Positions 43,647 to 54,232 are shown, counted from the stretch's first letter. The stretch: 64,000 nucleotides of DNA from Psychrobacter sp. JCM 18900 (GCF_904846625.1 NZ_CAJHBL010000002.1:372001-436000), one strand, 5' to 3'. The notes: a model not told the origin generated them from the letters alone. Made by a program: numbers and translations.

Positions 43647-44942
43647 CTAATCGTGACGCCAGTAGACCTTTACCACAACATCTGCGCGACTTAGCCCAAG
43701 TCGATCTTTCAGCAATGGACGCAATGCTTTGGCAGTATTCGCTTCTAGCGCTCCCCAGACTTTATCAATCTGTAGAGGATTGTCAGTCAAATAATCGCCT
43801 AATTTACTGTCAATTAGCGTGGCTAACTCTGCTCCCGAGTTTGGTTGATTGGTTACTATAGGCAGTACGGTAAAGTGGTTATCCTCGCGGCTTTCAGTAT
43901 CGCAATCAAGGCCACTGCGCATTTTTACATTATCAAAATAACTTTGATCGCCTGCATCTTGCGTCACACAAACGACTAATGGTGGCGTAGGATTGTTCCA
44001 TAGCTCTAGCAGTCGTGCTGCCGTTGGCATTGATGTCTCATCGACAATCAGTACCGCTTGACCGTCTCGTAAGTGCTCTACCTTTTCTGGAAACTCTCGT
44101 TTTGTGACAACGGTCTCGCCTGCTTGGAGTGCTGCTGCCCAGTTGCCGCCTGATGTATCCCCATGTAAAAAAACATCGACCCATGCTCGTATTCCATCAT
44201 CAGCTTGCCATGCTTTTCTCAAAGTGTAATAGCAGTGAGGACGTGCAGGGCGTATGTTTTCCTTTGCACTGTCATCAGCTTTGTTGCCATTAGCTTTATT
44301 GTCATCAGTGCTGTCAGTCATCAATGCGTTGGTCATTGCATTGTGTTCTAAATCAAACAAGTAAGCGTAACCCGCTTCGTTGGTAGGTACTGACGTCGAG
44401 CTTGTGACGCCCTTAACATTACTTAACTGAGCGGTATTATTTAATGGCGTATCACTATTTAATGACGGCATGCTCAATTCAAGGCGCAGCATATTTTTGC
44501 TGACTCTATAACTACTTTGCACATCAAATACTTGCTTGGTCAGTTTGATTGTTTTTTTGCCTAGCTTTTTATCTGCTCTTTGTTTTAGCAAGATATATTG
44601 GGCTTGCAAATCATCAAGCTGGGAGATAGGTGCAGCAAAAGCGATAAAGAAAGTCTGGTTATGAAGCGAGTTATTTTGAGCGTCAGTTGATTGATTCTCT
44701 ACGCCTTTTGGACAAGCCTGTATGGCAATACCTTCAGCATAAATATCAGTTATTTGGGCATCGACCAGATCCGATTCGGCGGTAGATAATGAGGTAAATG
44801 CACTCAAAAATCCAAGCAGTTCGTCGAGGTGCTCCTCATTAATATGAGCGACCACACTTGCTATTTCAGGATCGTTTAGGGAAGTGTATTGGCTGTTTTG
44901 GTTATCAGTGTTTTCTGTAGTAGCTAAAAGAAGGTTGGTCAT
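43647..44942 (-). CDS. Siderophore-interacting protein (ferric-siderophore reductase)
   Basis: A 431-residue SIP-family flavoprotein. The N-terminal IASVVAHINEEHLDELLGFLSAF resembles a DUF2470-like domain. The FAD-binding barrel follows with RPHCYYTLRKAW. The NAD(P)H domain has GQAVLIVDETSMPTAARLLELW and a C-terminal VWGALEANTAKALRPLLKDRLGL...KVYWRHD. It releases iron from imported siderophore by reduction. A low-complexity Asn/Asp/Lys insert lies before the FAD motif. A longer reading from 45020 would start inside the Fur box, so ATG 44942 is preferred. Confidence 0.85.
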   Translation of the reverse strand: MTNLLLATTENTDNQNSQYTSLNDPEIASVVAHINEEHLDELLGFLSAFTSLSTAESDLVDAQITDIYAEGIAIQACPKGVENQSTDAQNNSLHNQTFFIAFAAPISQLDDLQAQYILLKQRADKKLGKKTIKLTKQVFDVQSSYRVSKNMLRLELSMPSLNSDTPLNNTAQLSNVKGVTSSTSVPTNEAGYAYLFDLEHNAMTNALMTDSTDDNKANGNKADDSAKENIRPARPHCYYTLRKAWQADDGIRAWVDVFLHGDTSGGNWAAALQAGETVVTKREFPEKVEHLRDGQAVLIVDETSMPTAARLLELWNNPTPPLVVCVTQDAGDQSYFDNVKMRSGLDCDTESREDNHFTVLPIVTNQPNSGAELATLIDSKLGDYLTDNPLQIDKVWGALEANTAKALRPLLKDRLGLSRADVVVKVYWRHD

Positions 44943-44996
44943 ATAAATACTCGCAATCAACAGAGCGTTGAAATTAAAGTGAATGAGTTTATGGTT

Positions 44997-45022
44997 AATG
45001 ATAATTGTTTTTGTTATCATTT
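44997..45022. promoter_or_regulatory. Fur box between siderophore reductase and fhuC-like genes
   Basis: AATGATAA-TTGTTTTTG-TTATCATT is an inverted repeat close to the Fur consensus GATAATGATAATCATTATC. It lies in the divergent gap and can repress both directions under iron sufficiency. Confidence 0.8.
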
Positions 45023-45123
45023 ACGAGTAAAATCAATTTTTATTGTGGTTTGATCGTCAAAAATTGGTCTACAACCGATGGTCGATGAACCATCATTTTT
45101 ATGACATATTATTTTTATCAACA

Positions 45124-45900
45124 ATGAGTGCTTATATGCTACGTGCAAACCAGCTGACTATCAGCCGTCAAGGAAATACTCTATTAGACAACGTGACTTG
45201 TGAGATTGATACCAATCAGCTGGTGGCTCTGGTTGGGCATAATGGGTCTGGCAAGTCGACCCTGATCAAAGCGCTAGCAGGTGAGATGGCAAGTAGTAGC
45301 GGCAATGTCACATTAGATGAGCACAGTATCAATGACTACGGCAGTAAGGAGTTAGCGCGGCAAATGGCATATCTGCCACAGCAATTGCCAGAAGCTGCTG
45401 GATTCACGGTGCGTGAGCTGGTCATGCTAGGGCGCTATCCACATCAAAAATGGCTACAAAAGCCAACTCAAATAGATAAAGACAAAGTCGCGCAAGCATT
45501 AAAAGTGACTCAAACCGAAGCGTTTGCTGATCGAATTACTGCCACGCTATCAGGTGGTGAGCGCGCTCGTGCGTGGCTTGCGATGTGTCTGGCACAGGAT
45601 ACCCGTTACTTATTGCTCGATGAGCCACTTGCTGCGCTTGATATGCATTATCAAATCGAGGTCATTCAGCTCATTCGTCGTTTGGTGGATGAGCAAGGCT
45701 TAAGCGTAGTGATTATTATCCATGATATTAATCTGGCCGCGCAATATGCCGATCGAGTCATCGCGCTGAAAAATGGTCAAATATGTCACAACGGCGATAT
45801 CGCCAGTACCATGCAACCTACCGTGCTACACGATATCTTTAATGTCGATATGCAGCTACTCAGTCATCCTATTACTGGACAGCCTGTCGCAGTCGCTTAA
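45124..45900 (+). CDS. fhuC: Ferric-hydroxamate ABC transporter ATPase (FhuC-like)
   Basis: A 258-residue ABC ATPase. Walker A is VGHNGSGKSTLIKALAGE, the signature is LSGGERARAWLAMCLAQDT, Walker B is YLLLDEPLAALD, and HDINLAAQYADR is the switch region. This is the FepC/FhuC type. The start is uncertain: ATG 45124 or 45136 both fit, and longer in-frame options (45043, 45085) lack family similarity. The order ATPase-binding protein-double permease is that of fhuCDB. Confidence 0.85.
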   Translation: MSAYMLRANQLTISRQGNTLLDNVTCEIDTNQLVALVGHNGSGKSTLIKALAGEMASSSGNVTLDEHSINDYGSKELARQMAYLPQQLPEAAGFTVRELVMLGRYPHQKWLQKPTQIDKDKVAQALKVTQTEAFADRITATLSGGERARAWLAMCLAQDTRYLLLDEPLAALDMHYQIEVIQLIRRLVDEQGLSVVIIIHDINLAAQYADRVIALKNGQICHNGDIASTMQPTVLHDIFNVDMQLLSHPITGQPVAVA

Positions 45901-46013
45901 CGTCTGGTTTCTGCTCTTTCTTTTTAATTCGCCTACAAAGATACGCTTCTATGCCTCCCGTTTTTTATACAGATAAATTATCGAAACGTCCAATAGTGAC
46001 GTCAGTATCAGTA

Positions 46014-46925
46014 ATGACAACATTGAAATGGTTCGCCCTCACATTGTGCTTGGTATTGACCGCCTGTAATAGTCAAACATCCACTACCTCAGAAGTAGAA
46101 AACAGTCACAGCGGTAGAATGAATATCGTTTCTCCTGACTGGGGTAATGCAGCGACTTTGACAGCGATGGGGCATGCACCAATTGCGACAGGTGATGTCA
46201 GGGTTTGGGACAGATGGGTGGGAAGCCCCAAACTGCCAACATCGATAACAGACTTAGGCATCCGCTATCAGCCCAACGCTGAGCTAATCGCTCAACTGCC
46301 TGTCGATATGGTCATAGATAATTATTTTTATGAGCATGCACGCAATTTATATGGCGATGTCCCTGCGGAGTCTGTGATGTTTGCTGCCAAAGGAGAGACG
46401 GCAACGTGGGCTGACTATACGGAACCGACGCGGGAGCTTGGCGTACTGATCGATAACCCAAAGATGGCTGAGGACTATATTGTACAAAGTCAGAAAGACA
46501 TACAGCTGGCCAGCCAGCAATTCAAGGAGCGTTATCCAAAAGCCAAGAAATTCGCAGTGGTACAGTTTGCGGATGCCAATAACATGCGTATGTATGTGGC
46601 GAACAGCCTATTTCAGCCTGCGCTAGAGCAGATGGATAGAGAGCTTGTGGTATTGGGCAAAGGCAATAATTGGGGATTTGTGCCGATACGGATGGGAGAT
46701 TTGGCGCAATTAGATGATGAGACTTGTCTATTAATTATCGACCCGCTGAGCCCAATCACTAGAGCTGAAATTGATGACAGCTTAATTTGGCAGCGCCTGG
46801 GTTATGGTAATACCCGCTGTGTGGGCGAGCTACCACCAGTATGGATTTATGGTGGGATGTCATCATTGGTTAGCCTAGCAAATAACTTGTCAGACGTTTC
46901 ATTAAAAGGCGGGGAAGTACTATGA
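46014..46925 (+). CDS. fhuD: Iron-siderophore binding lipoprotein (FhuD-like)
   Basis: A 303-residue periplasmic binding protein with lipoprotein signal MTTLKWFALTLCLVLTAC, ending in lipobox LTAC. The mature protein has the FhuD/BtuF fold opening (MNIVSPDWGNAATLTAMGHAPIATGDVRVWDRW). An in-frame ATG at 45951 would add 21 residues before the signal and is less likely. The stop overlaps the permease start (ATGA). It should bind a ferric hydroxamate/citrate siderophore and hand it to the FhuB-like permease. Confidence 0.87.
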   Translation: MTTLKWFALTLCLVLTACNSQTSTTSEVENSHSGRMNIVSPDWGNAATLTAMGHAPIATGDVRVWDRWVGSPKLPTSITDLGIRYQPNAELIAQLPVDMVIDNYFYEHARNLYGDVPAESVMFAAKGETATWADYTEPTRELGVLIDNPKMAEDYIVQSQKDIQLASQQFKERYPKAKKFAVVQFADANNMRMYVANSLFQPALEQMDRELVVLGKGNNWGFVPIRMGDLAQLDDETCLLIIDPLSPITRAEIDDSLIWQRLGYGNTRCVGELPPVWIYGGMSSLVSLANNLSDVSLKGGEVL

Positions 46926-49099
46926 GCGCCAATGTAGACACTCACAACAAAAGCAATAATATCAATAACCACACCGACAGTTCTCATAACGACAGTGCTC
47001 ATACGATGACATCAGCCTCTCAAGCAGCAATAGTTCCAAAACCCTCATCAACGTCATTGAAACAGTCATCACCACTGAATCAGCCACCGAACCAACCCAA
47101 ACCACAGACTTCTTTATTTGCCAATTTGTCTTGGCGACTGTGGGCCATGCTCATCGGACTAGCGGCTTTGTCGTTATGGAGTAGTTGGGTACTGATAGAT
47201 CAGCAGTGGACGCTCCCACTTCGTGATTTGTTGATACCAAGCTCGCAATTAGATATTGCCAGTATGGCGATACAGCTACATATAGTGGCAACCAGCGTAG
47301 TGGCGTTGTTGGCTGGCGGGCTATTAGGCGTGGTCAGTATTTTATTACAGCAATTGGTAAAAAACCCACTAGCATCAGATACGACGCTAGGTGTGGGCGT
47401 GGGTGCACAGTTGGCCATGCTCATCGTCACGTTATTTTTGCCAAGCTTAGCTATTTATGGCGGAATTTACGTGGCCTTTGTAGGGGCTATCATTAGTATG
47501 GGTCTGGTATTTGCCTTATCAGCACCCAGTCGATTTAATCCATTGATTTTGATATTGGCCGGTTTGGTGGTCAATATTTTGCTGGCGGCCGTAGCCAATG
47601 TACTAGTGCTATTTTTTGCTGAGCGTAGTAATGGAATGCTGTCATGGGCGGCTGGGTTTTTGGCACAAAACAGCTGGCATACCAGTATCGCGCTAGTCAT
47701 CACTGTTATTTTGATGGCGGTTGTATGTCTTACATTACTAAAGCCATTAACGCTGATGAGTCTAGATGACACCCAAGCAAAACGTCTGGGTGTGCCTATT
47801 AATGGGATTCGTGCACTTGTTATATTGGTGGTCGCAGTCGTGACGGCTTTAGTAATTAGTGAAGTTGGCTTGATTGGTTTTATTGGTCTTGGTGCAGCAA
47901 GCTTGGTCAATGCACTGGGCATTTCTTCTATTGGTAAGCGTTTGGCCGCAGCCTTTGGGTTGGGAGCGCTGCTGTTATTGTTGACCAGTAATGTCGCGTT
48001 ACTGCTTGAGCCGATACTGGATATGCAGATTCCAGCTGGTGCCATGACAGGTATCTTGGGTGCACCGTTGATTATTTGGCTGATTTTGCGTCAGCGTCGC
48101 GAGCGGATAGAGACAGTGACGCCTATGTTTGCGGGTAAGCATACATCCATTGCATTTTGGCGATGGGGTGTTGGGGTGCTCGCCCTTATCCTGCTTGCTT
48201 GTCTGTTTGTACAAGATATCAATGGTTGGGGGCTTAGTACGGACTGGGCGCTCACACAGCAGTACCGCTTGCCTCGTAGTTTGAGCGCTGCGGCCACAGG
48301 TTTGATGTTGGCAGTTGCAGGCGTGCTACTGCAAACTTTAACGCGTAACCCCATGGCCAGTCCTGAGGTATTGGGTGTCAGTTCGGGTGCCGCACTTGGG
48401 GTCATTTTAGGGTTTTTATTACTGCCAAGTTTAGGGCTATCTGCGGGAGCAGGGACGTTGCTGGTTTCAGGGCTGTCGGGGGCGATGGCCGTGCTGCTAT
48501 TGATTATTTGGCTAGCACGTAGGGTCAGCTCAGGTTATTTATTGTTAGTAGGTATAGGCATTGCCGCCATGATGGATGGGGTGATGCATATGGTCAAGCT
48601 CTCAGGAGATCCGCGTCTAGAAGCGATGCTCAGCTGGCTGTCAGGGACGACTTATAGCGCGCAGCCCAGTACGGTATGGTATCTCATTGGTATTGCATCT
48701 ATCTTATTTTCACTCAGTTTACTGCTGATTAAGCCTTTGCGCGTTCTTGGACTAGGTACAGGTGTGGCGCGTAATCTAGGTGTGGCGGTTACTCCAGTGA
48801 CTTTGTCGTTATTGGCATTAGTGGCAGCGCTTAGTACGGCCAGTACGCTTGCCGTTGGTCCATTGAGCTTTATTGGTTTGATGGTGCCACATTTGGCTAC
48901 TTCACTCGGTGCCGTCAAGCTTGAACGACAATTGCCATTAGCTGCACTTTTAGGGGCAAGCGTGATGGTAATAGCAGATTGGATTGGTCGTTATGTTATT
49001 TTCCCTTATGAGCTACCGGCGGGTACGATTGCTGCCATTATTGGTGGTGGCTACTTTTTATGGCTCATTCGTAAGGTGCCAGCCTCAGTAAATAGATAG
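46922..49099 (+). CDS. fhuB: Double-length siderophore ABC permease (FhuB-like)
   Basis: A 725-residue permease made of two fused FecCD halves. Each half has the NPLASDTTLGVGVGAQL / NPMASPEVLGVSSGAALG signature and the GLIGFIGLGAASLVNALG / GPLSFIGLMVPHLATSLG loop that contacts the ATPase. About twenty membrane helices are expected. The first about 70 residues are a hydrophilic Asn/Ser/His/Pro-rich extension absent from E. coli FhuB. The ATGA overlap supports this start. A fused permease with ATPase and binding protein in this order is characteristic of hydroxamate uptake. Confidence 0.9.
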   Translation: MSANVDTHNKSNNINNHTDSSHNDSAHTMTSASQAAIVPKPSSTSLKQSSPLNQPPNQPKPQTSLFANLSWRLWAMLIGLAALSLWSSWVLIDQQWTLPLRDLLIPSSQLDIASMAIQLHIVATSVVALLAGGLLGVVSILLQQLVKNPLASDTTLGVGVGAQLAMLIVTLFLPSLAIYGGIYVAFVGAIISMGLVFALSAPSRFNPLILILAGLVVNILLAAVANVLVLFFAERSNGMLSWAAGFLAQNSWHTSIALVITVILMAVVCLTLLKPLTLMSLDDTQAKRLGVPINGIRALVILVVAVVTALVISEVGLIGFIGLGAASLVNALGISSIGKRLAAAFGLGALLLLLTSNVALLLEPILDMQIPAGAMTGILGAPLIIWLILRQRRERIETVTPMFAGKHTSIAFWRWGVGVLALILLACLFVQDINGWGLSTDWALTQQYRLPRSLSAAATGLMLAVAGVLLQTLTRNPMASPEVLGVSSGAALGVILGFLLLPSLGLSAGAGTLLVSGLSGAMAVLLLIIWLARRVSSGYLLLVGIGIAAMMDGVMHMVKLSGDPRLEAMLSWLSGTTYSAQPSTVWYLIGIASILFSLSLLLIKPLRVLGLGTGVARNLGVAVTPVTLSLLALVAALSTASTLAVGPLSFIGLMVPHLATSLGAVKLERQLPLAALLGASVMVIADWIGRYVIFPYELPAGTIAAIIGGGYFLWLIRKVPASVNR

Positions 49100-49297
49100 C
49101 CGCTGTCTTTAGATAGCTACTAGCAAACGAGCATAGATGGTTTTAGAACTGTCTGTGCTCATTGGCTGTGTGTTACTGAGCGGTCGACGGTCTGTGATGG
49201 TCACCCAAACACTTTTCTTTATTATTTTTACCTCTCGAAAAACCAATAAATTGGGTTGACAGCAAATCATAGGTAGTAGATACTACACCGCATTAAA

Positions 49298-49326
49298 GAT
49301 AATGATTATCATTTATATTATCATTC
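49298..49326 (+). promoter_or_regulatory. Fur box upstream of the siderophore biosynthesis operon
   Basis: GATAATGATTATCATTTATATTATCATTC contains a near-perfect Fur palindrome with an extra half site. It sits 31 bases before the dat start, where Fur-Fe would block the main biosynthetic promoter. Confidence 0.88.
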
Positions 49327-49356
49327 AATATAAGAAAACAGTGTTTTAAGAAGTAA

Positions 49357-50766
49357 GTGTCAAAATTTACTTTTGAATGTTTACCCAAGACGACTGACAA
49401 TAACAAGGCTGAAGCTATGGACACGATCCTCTTAGACGAACCACTTGATAACGAATGCTACTTACATCGTCAAGAAAAATTTGAATCGAAGGTTCGTAGT
49501 TATCCACGTAAGCTACCTTTTGCGATTCAATCAGCTAAAGGCGCTTGGATTACCGATGTAGAGGGTAATAAGTATATCGATTGCCTATCTGGTGCTGGCA
49601 CGCTGGCACTTGGGCACAATCATCCCGTAGTCATAGAAAGCATCAAAGCGCTATTAGACAGCAATCTACCGATGCATACATTGGATATCACCACACCGTT
49701 AAAAGATAAATTCAGCGAGTTCATGTATAAACTGCTTGCAACCAATAGCGATGAGTATTGCTTGCAGTTTTGTGGCCCGACGGGTGCTGATGCGGTAGAA
49801 GCCGCTATCAAACTGGCCAAACAAGTCACTGGTCGTTCAGGTGTGGTTAGCTTTAGCGGTGGCTATCATGGCATGACGCATGGCGCGCTGGCGGTGACAG
49901 GAAACTTGGCACCTAAACAAGGCATCGAAGGTCTGATGAGCTCGGTACAGTTCTTGCCTTATCCCAATATGTATCGCTGCGCGTTTGGCTTGCCTTTTGA
50001 GCAAAGCATCCACGCCCATATGCGCTATTTTGAAAACTTCCTAAAAGATGTAGAGAGTGGCGTGGTGAAACCAGCCGCGGTCATTTTGGAAGTCATACAA
50101 GGAGAAGGCGGTGTCAACCCTGCGCCGATAGAGTGGCTGAAGCATGTGCGCCGAGTGACAAAAGAGCTAGGCATCATGCTGATTATCGATGAAGTACAAA
50201 CGGGGTTTTGCCGTACCGGACGTTGGTTCGCTTATCAATATGCGGATATTGATCCCGACATGATTGTGATGTCAAAAGCAATCGGTGGTGGTCTGCCACT
50301 TGCGGTACTGGGTATCAAAAAACAATACGATGTATGGCAGGCGGGCAATCATTCTGGCACGTTTAGAGGCAATCAATTAGCCATGGCGACTGGCCTTGCT
50401 ACCCTCAATTACTTAAAAGACAACAACGTTGCTGACTATGTTTTAGAAATAGGCGCGTGGTTTATGGCGCAGCTAAAGATACGCCAACAGCGCTATCCAA
50501 AAATGGGCCAAGTCAGAGGGCGTGGTCTCATGATTGGCATAGAAATCGTCAATCCCAGCCTACCTAAGCAAAATGATGGTAGCTATCCAGCAGACAGCGA
50601 TGTGGCTGCCAAAATCCAACAAGCGTGTTTTAAGCATGGATTGGTGATTGAAAAGGGCGGGCGCGGTGGCACAGTACTGCGATTATTGCCGCCACTCAAT
50701 ATAACTAAAGATGAGCTGCAGCAAGTCTTGCAGAAGCTTGATATGGCGCTAGAAGACAATCAATAG
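49357..50766 (+). CDS. dat: Diaminobutyrate--2-oxoglutarate aminotransferase (Dat/RhbA-like)
   Basis: A 469-residue class III PLP aminotransferase. [53 protein letters not shown] and the PLP lysine in [16 protein letters not shown] are all present. It makes L-2,4-diaminobutyrate from aspartate semialdehyde with glutamate as donor, the first step to 1,3-diaminopropane. The GTG at 49357 has AAGAAG upstream. An ATG at 49417 (MDTILLDEP) is an alternative. It is first gene after the strong Fur box and is followed by ddc. Confidence 0.9.
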   Translation: MSKFTFECLPKTTDNNKAEAMDTILLDEPLDNECYLHRQEKFESKVRSYPRKLPFAIQSAKGAWITDVEGNKYIDCLSGAGTLALGHNHPVVIESIKALLDSNLPMHTLDITTPLKDKFSEFMYKLLATNSDEYCLQFCGPTGADAVEAAIKLAKQVTGRSGVVSFSGGYHGMTHGALAVTGNLAPKQGIEGLMSSVQFLPYPNMYRCAFGLPFEQSIHAHMRYFENFLKDVESGVVKPAAVILEVIQGEGGVNPAPIEWLKHVRRVTKELGIMLIIDEVQTGFCRTGRWFAYQYADIDPDMIVMSKAIGGGLPLAVLGIKKQYDVWQAGNHSGTFRGNQLAMATGLATLNYLKDNNVADYVLEIGAWFMAQLKIRQQRYPKMGQVRGRGLMIGIEIVNPSLPKQNDGSYPADSDVAAKIQQACFKHGLVIEKGGRGGTVLRLLPPLNITKDELQQVLQKLDMALEDNQ

Positions 50767-50895
50767 TCTTGCCAGCGCTTTAGCATGATTCACACATTTA
50801 TAAAAAAACTCTGATAACAATTCTAATAACGACTCTAATAATAAGTCACTTATTTTCGATTTATACAATCGTGGAATAGGACGGGTGAGGATATT

Positions 50896-52401
50896 TTGCA
50901 TTTATTAAATCAGCAAACCAGTGAGCAATATGTCACGCATATGCAAAAAACCAGCGCTGTCATCAAACAGTGGCTAGACGATAATAACGTGTATTTGGGC
51001 GGCACACCGCAACAAGTGCAAGCAACCAATGCCTTTAGCATCCGTGAGAAAGGCCGAGACATCGACACGATACTCGCTGATATTCAAAGTAAGTTTTTAC
51101 CCAGTTGTGTGTCGACGGCCAATGCGAATTGCTTAGCTCATTTGCATCCGCCGACGTTAGTCATCGGACAGGTTGCCGAGATGATTATAGCGGCCACTAA
51201 CCAAAGTATGGACTCGTGGAACCAAAGCCCAGCCGCGACCTATATCGAAAAAGACTTAATCAATTGGTTATGTCAACGTTGTCAGTTTGATGACATCTCT
51301 GGTGCCCTCTTTGATGAACAAACAGGCAGTAACGCTGGTGGTGTCTTTACCAGTGGCGGTACGCAAAGTAACCTGATGGGTTTATTGCTAGCACGCAATC
51401 AATTCTATAAAGCTAAGGGCGTTGATGTGCAAAAGGACGGCCTGGTGGGTCAGTCTAGCGGCAGTATTCTATGCTCAGACCAAGCGCACTTTTCTATTGA
51501 AAAAAATGCGGCGCTACTAGGTCTAGGTCAAAAATCTGTCATTAAAGTAGCGACTGATACATCAGGTGCCATGCTGATGTCTGACTTACAACATCAGATA
51601 GATAAGCTGGGTGCTGACAATGTGATGGCCATCATCGCAACGGCTGGCACCACCGACTTGGGTGCGATTGATCCTCTAATGGCTATCGGAAAAATTTGCC
51701 ATGATGCACAGATATGGCTACATGTCGATGCAGCATGGGGCGGGGCATTGCTATTATCACAGCGCTATCGACACTTGATTGAGGGTCTGAATCAAGCTGA
51801 CTCTATCACCTTGGACTTTCACAAGCATTTCTTCTTGCCGATTAGCTGTGGTGCTTTTCTCTTACGAGACAATCGGAATTTCGAGAGCATTCGCTATCAT
51901 AGCGAGTATCTAAACTCTGCTGATGACGAACAGGACAATATCCCAAACTTGGTGACGTACTCTTTACAGACCACACGCCGTTTCGATGCCTTGAAACTGT
52001 GGATGGCGCTGGACTTACTGGGAACGGATGACTATGCAGCCTTGATTGATAGCTGTCTAGATACTGCTAAGCAAGCGGCACAGCTGATTGATACAAATGA
52101 AAATTTTGTACTGGTACATGAGCCTATTATCAGCAGTGTTTTGTTTTACTTTATACCCAAAGATACCGCGCTATCTGATGAGCAACTCGCACAGCTCAAT
52201 CGCCACATTGTACAAGCATTATTGGTCAATAACATCGCCAATGTGGCCACCACCCAGTTTGAGCAGCGCCTTTGCCTTAAATTCACTATTCTAAATCCCA
52301 ATACCCAAATCAATGATATTGCAGACATCATTGAGCAGATGGCTATTGCTGGTTTTAACCGACTCAATTCTGACAACCTGAACGTTGATGGGAAGAAATA
52401 A
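50896..52401 (+). CDS. ddc: L-2,4-diaminobutyrate decarboxylase (Ddc/RhbB-like)
   Basis: A 501-residue group II PLP decarboxylase. FTSGGTQSNLMGLLLARN, HVDAAWGGALLLS and the PLP lysine in DSITLDFHKHFFLPISCGAFLL are visible. It converts 2,4-diaminobutyrate to 1,3-diaminopropane, the diamine backbone of schizokinen, rhizobactin 1021 and acinetoferrin. The start is a TTG with GAGG 5 bases before it. The next gene begins one base after the stop. Confidence 0.9.
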   Translation: MHLLNQQTSEQYVTHMQKTSAVIKQWLDDNNVYLGGTPQQVQATNAFSIREKGRDIDTILADIQSKFLPSCVSTANANCLAHLHPPTLVIGQVAEMIIAATNQSMDSWNQSPAATYIEKDLINWLCQRCQFDDISGALFDEQTGSNAGGVFTSGGTQSNLMGLLLARNQFYKAKGVDVQKDGLVGQSSGSILCSDQAHFSIEKNAALLGLGQKSVIKVATDTSGAMLMSDLQHQIDKLGADNVMAIIATAGTTDLGAIDPLMAIGKICHDAQIWLHVDAAWGGALLLSQRYRHLIEGLNQADSITLDFHKHFFLPISCGAFLLRDNRNFESIRYHSEYLNSADDEQDNIPNLVTYSLQTTRRFDALKLWMALDLLGTDDYAALIDSCLDTAKQAAQLIDTNENFVLVHEPIISSVLFYFIPKDTALSDEQLAQLNRHIVQALLVNNIANVATTQFEQRLCLKFTILNPNTQINDIADIIEQMAIAGFNRLNSDNLNVDGKK

Positions 52402-52402
52402 C

Positions 52403-54232
52403 ATGATGCAGCATAAAACGCTTGATCGACTTACACTACAAAATCTAATTAATGCTTACTGTTTTGAGACTGGGCGCGGCGATATTATTGCCGTAGAACA
52501 GCAAGATGATATACAGAAGCAGGCCTCACAAAACAAGCCTCTATTAGTGCTAATGCTATTGCCTTCGAACACGGTAATGGTCGTTCCTGTCGACAGAGTG
52601 AGCCAATTGGGTCAGCATCGTTTGGCGGGCACGCCGCTTATATTGAATAAGCAGGTAAGCATACGATCAGACTCAACATTAGACACGCAACTGGACGACC
52701 CTTTGCAAAACAGCCGATGGATAAAATCCTCTGCTATGAGCCTAGCGTCTTTGATGATTGAAGACATCGTGCATCGTTATAAAGACAAAGCGACGCTAGA
52801 TGCCAATGGCGTATTAAAGCGCTGGATTGAGAGTTATGAGGGGCTACAGATTATTTTAGAGCATCGCAATGATGAGATTGATGACATCGTTGACTATCAG
52901 CAAGATTTTATTCAGACCGAACAAAACCTTATTTACGGTCATGCCATGCATCCTACACCCAAAGGCCGTTCTGGTTTTTATGGTACCGAATGGGCGAAGT
53001 ATGCGCCCGAGACCAGTAGCAAAACCCAGCTGCATTATTGGCTAGTGCATCCCAGCTGCATTACAGAAGAATTCGTAGATGGCGAGAGTATTACCACAGC
53101 GCTCAAATCAAAGCTACAAGCTGATATGAGTGGCTATCAACAGCAACTTGTGGATGAGCATGCTGACTATAAGCTGTTGCCATTGCACCCTTGGCAAGCA
53201 AGGTTTTTGCAGCAGCAGCCGTGGTATCAAAAGCTGCTAGAACAAGGCCAATTGTTTGACTTGGGCGAGCTCGGTTGGTATTTGCATCCAACCACATCAG
53301 TACGCACGCTAGCGGCCTTTGATGCACCTTGGATGTTTAAACTGTCGTTGTCTGTGGCGATTACCAATTCGGTGCGGATTAACCTGCCCAAAGAATGTAA
53401 ACGCGGGATGCATGCCTGCCGAATCTGGCGTAGCGACTATGGTACTCAGCTCAAAACCGAGTACCCTACGATTGCGGTATTGAATGATCCTGCTTGGATT
53501 GCCTTACGTGTCGACGGCAAAATCATTGATGAGACTATTTGCATCTTACGTGACAACCCTTTTACAGAGGATACGCAAGTCACCAATCTTGCCAGCTTAA
53601 GCCAAGACCATCCAACTCGTCTTACGAACCGTTTAGAGACATTGTTTAAGTCTATCCATAAACAGACAGGTGAGCCTTTAGAACAGGTGGCTATCCAATG
53701 GTTTGACACTTATTTGCAAGTTGGTTTTATACCGCTGGTTCATATGTATTATCAGCATGGTATTGGGTTTGAGGTACATCAGCAAAACAGTCTGATTGAG
53801 CTAAAAGACGGCTATCCTACTAAATTTTGGGCCAGAGACAATCAAGGCTTTGGCTATATTGCGGAGTACGCCACGCCACTCATTGACGCTTATCCCGAGC
53901 TTATTAGCGAAGGAGAGTGTGTCATTCCAGAAGACTTTGCCGACTCACGCTTTGCCTATTATTTAGTTGGCAACAGTATATTTGGTCTTATCACTGCTAT
54001 TGCTCGTACTCAGCTTGTGAGTGAGGAGACATTAATCACGACGTTTAAAGAATGTCTAATGGCGTTAGAGCAACAATACCCACATCGTTCGTTATTTGAC
54101 TTGTTGTTGCGTAGCCCTACATTGCCGTTCAAGGGCAATCTACTCACCAGACTCTATGCGCTCGATGAGCTAACCGCACCTGTTGAGACCCAGTCTATTT
54201 ATGTCGATATCCCAAACCCTATGATGACATAG
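52403..54232 (+). CDS. NIS siderophore synthetase 1 (IucA/IucC family, RhbC-like)
   Basis: A 609-residue NRPS-independent siderophore synthetase. These enzymes adenylate a citrate carboxylate and form an amide with an amine or hydroxamate. The ATP/citrate motifs are HAMHPTPKGRSGF, PLHPWQARFL, HPTTSVRTL and GIGFEVHQQNSLIEL. ATG 52403 follows GGGAAG and comes one base after the ddc stop. It resembles the first synthetase of the rhizobactin-type clusters by position and motifs. Which of the three synthetases acts first is not determined. Confidence 0.88.
   Translation: MMQHKTLDRLTLQNLINAYCFETGRGDIIAVEQQDDIQKQASQNKPLLVLMLLPSNTVMVVPVDRVSQLGQHRLAGTPLILNKQVSIRSDSTLDTQLDDPLQNSRWIKSSAMSLASLMIEDIVHRYKDKATLDANGVLKRWIESYEGLQIILEHRNDEIDDIVDYQQDFIQTEQNLIYGHAMHPTPKGRSGFYGTEWAKYAPETSSKTQLHYWLVHPSCITEEFVDGESITTALKSKLQADMSGYQQQLVDEHADYKLLPLHPWQARFLQQQPWYQKLLEQGQLFDLGELGWYLHPTTSVRTLAAFDAPWMFKLSLSVAITNSVRINLPKECKRGMHACRIWRSDYGTQLKTEYPTIAVLNDPAWIALRVDGKIIDETICILRDNPFTEDTQVTNLASLSQDHPTRLTNRLETLFKSIHKQTGEPLEQVAIQWFDTYLQVGFIPLVHMYYQHGIGFEVHQQNSLIELKDGYPTKFWARDNQGFGYIAEYATPLIDAYPELISEGECVIPEDFADSRFAYYLVGNSIFGLITAIARTQLVSEETLITTFKECLMALEQQYPHRSLFDLLLRSPTLPFKGNLLTRLYALDELTAPVETQSIYVDIPNPMMT

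Noticed and set aside
47467..48045. Long antisense ORF (192 codons) opposite the FhuB-like gene
   Set aside because: It is a mirror of a conserved membrane protein in another frame, with Ala/Thr/Ile-biased composition and no family resemblance.
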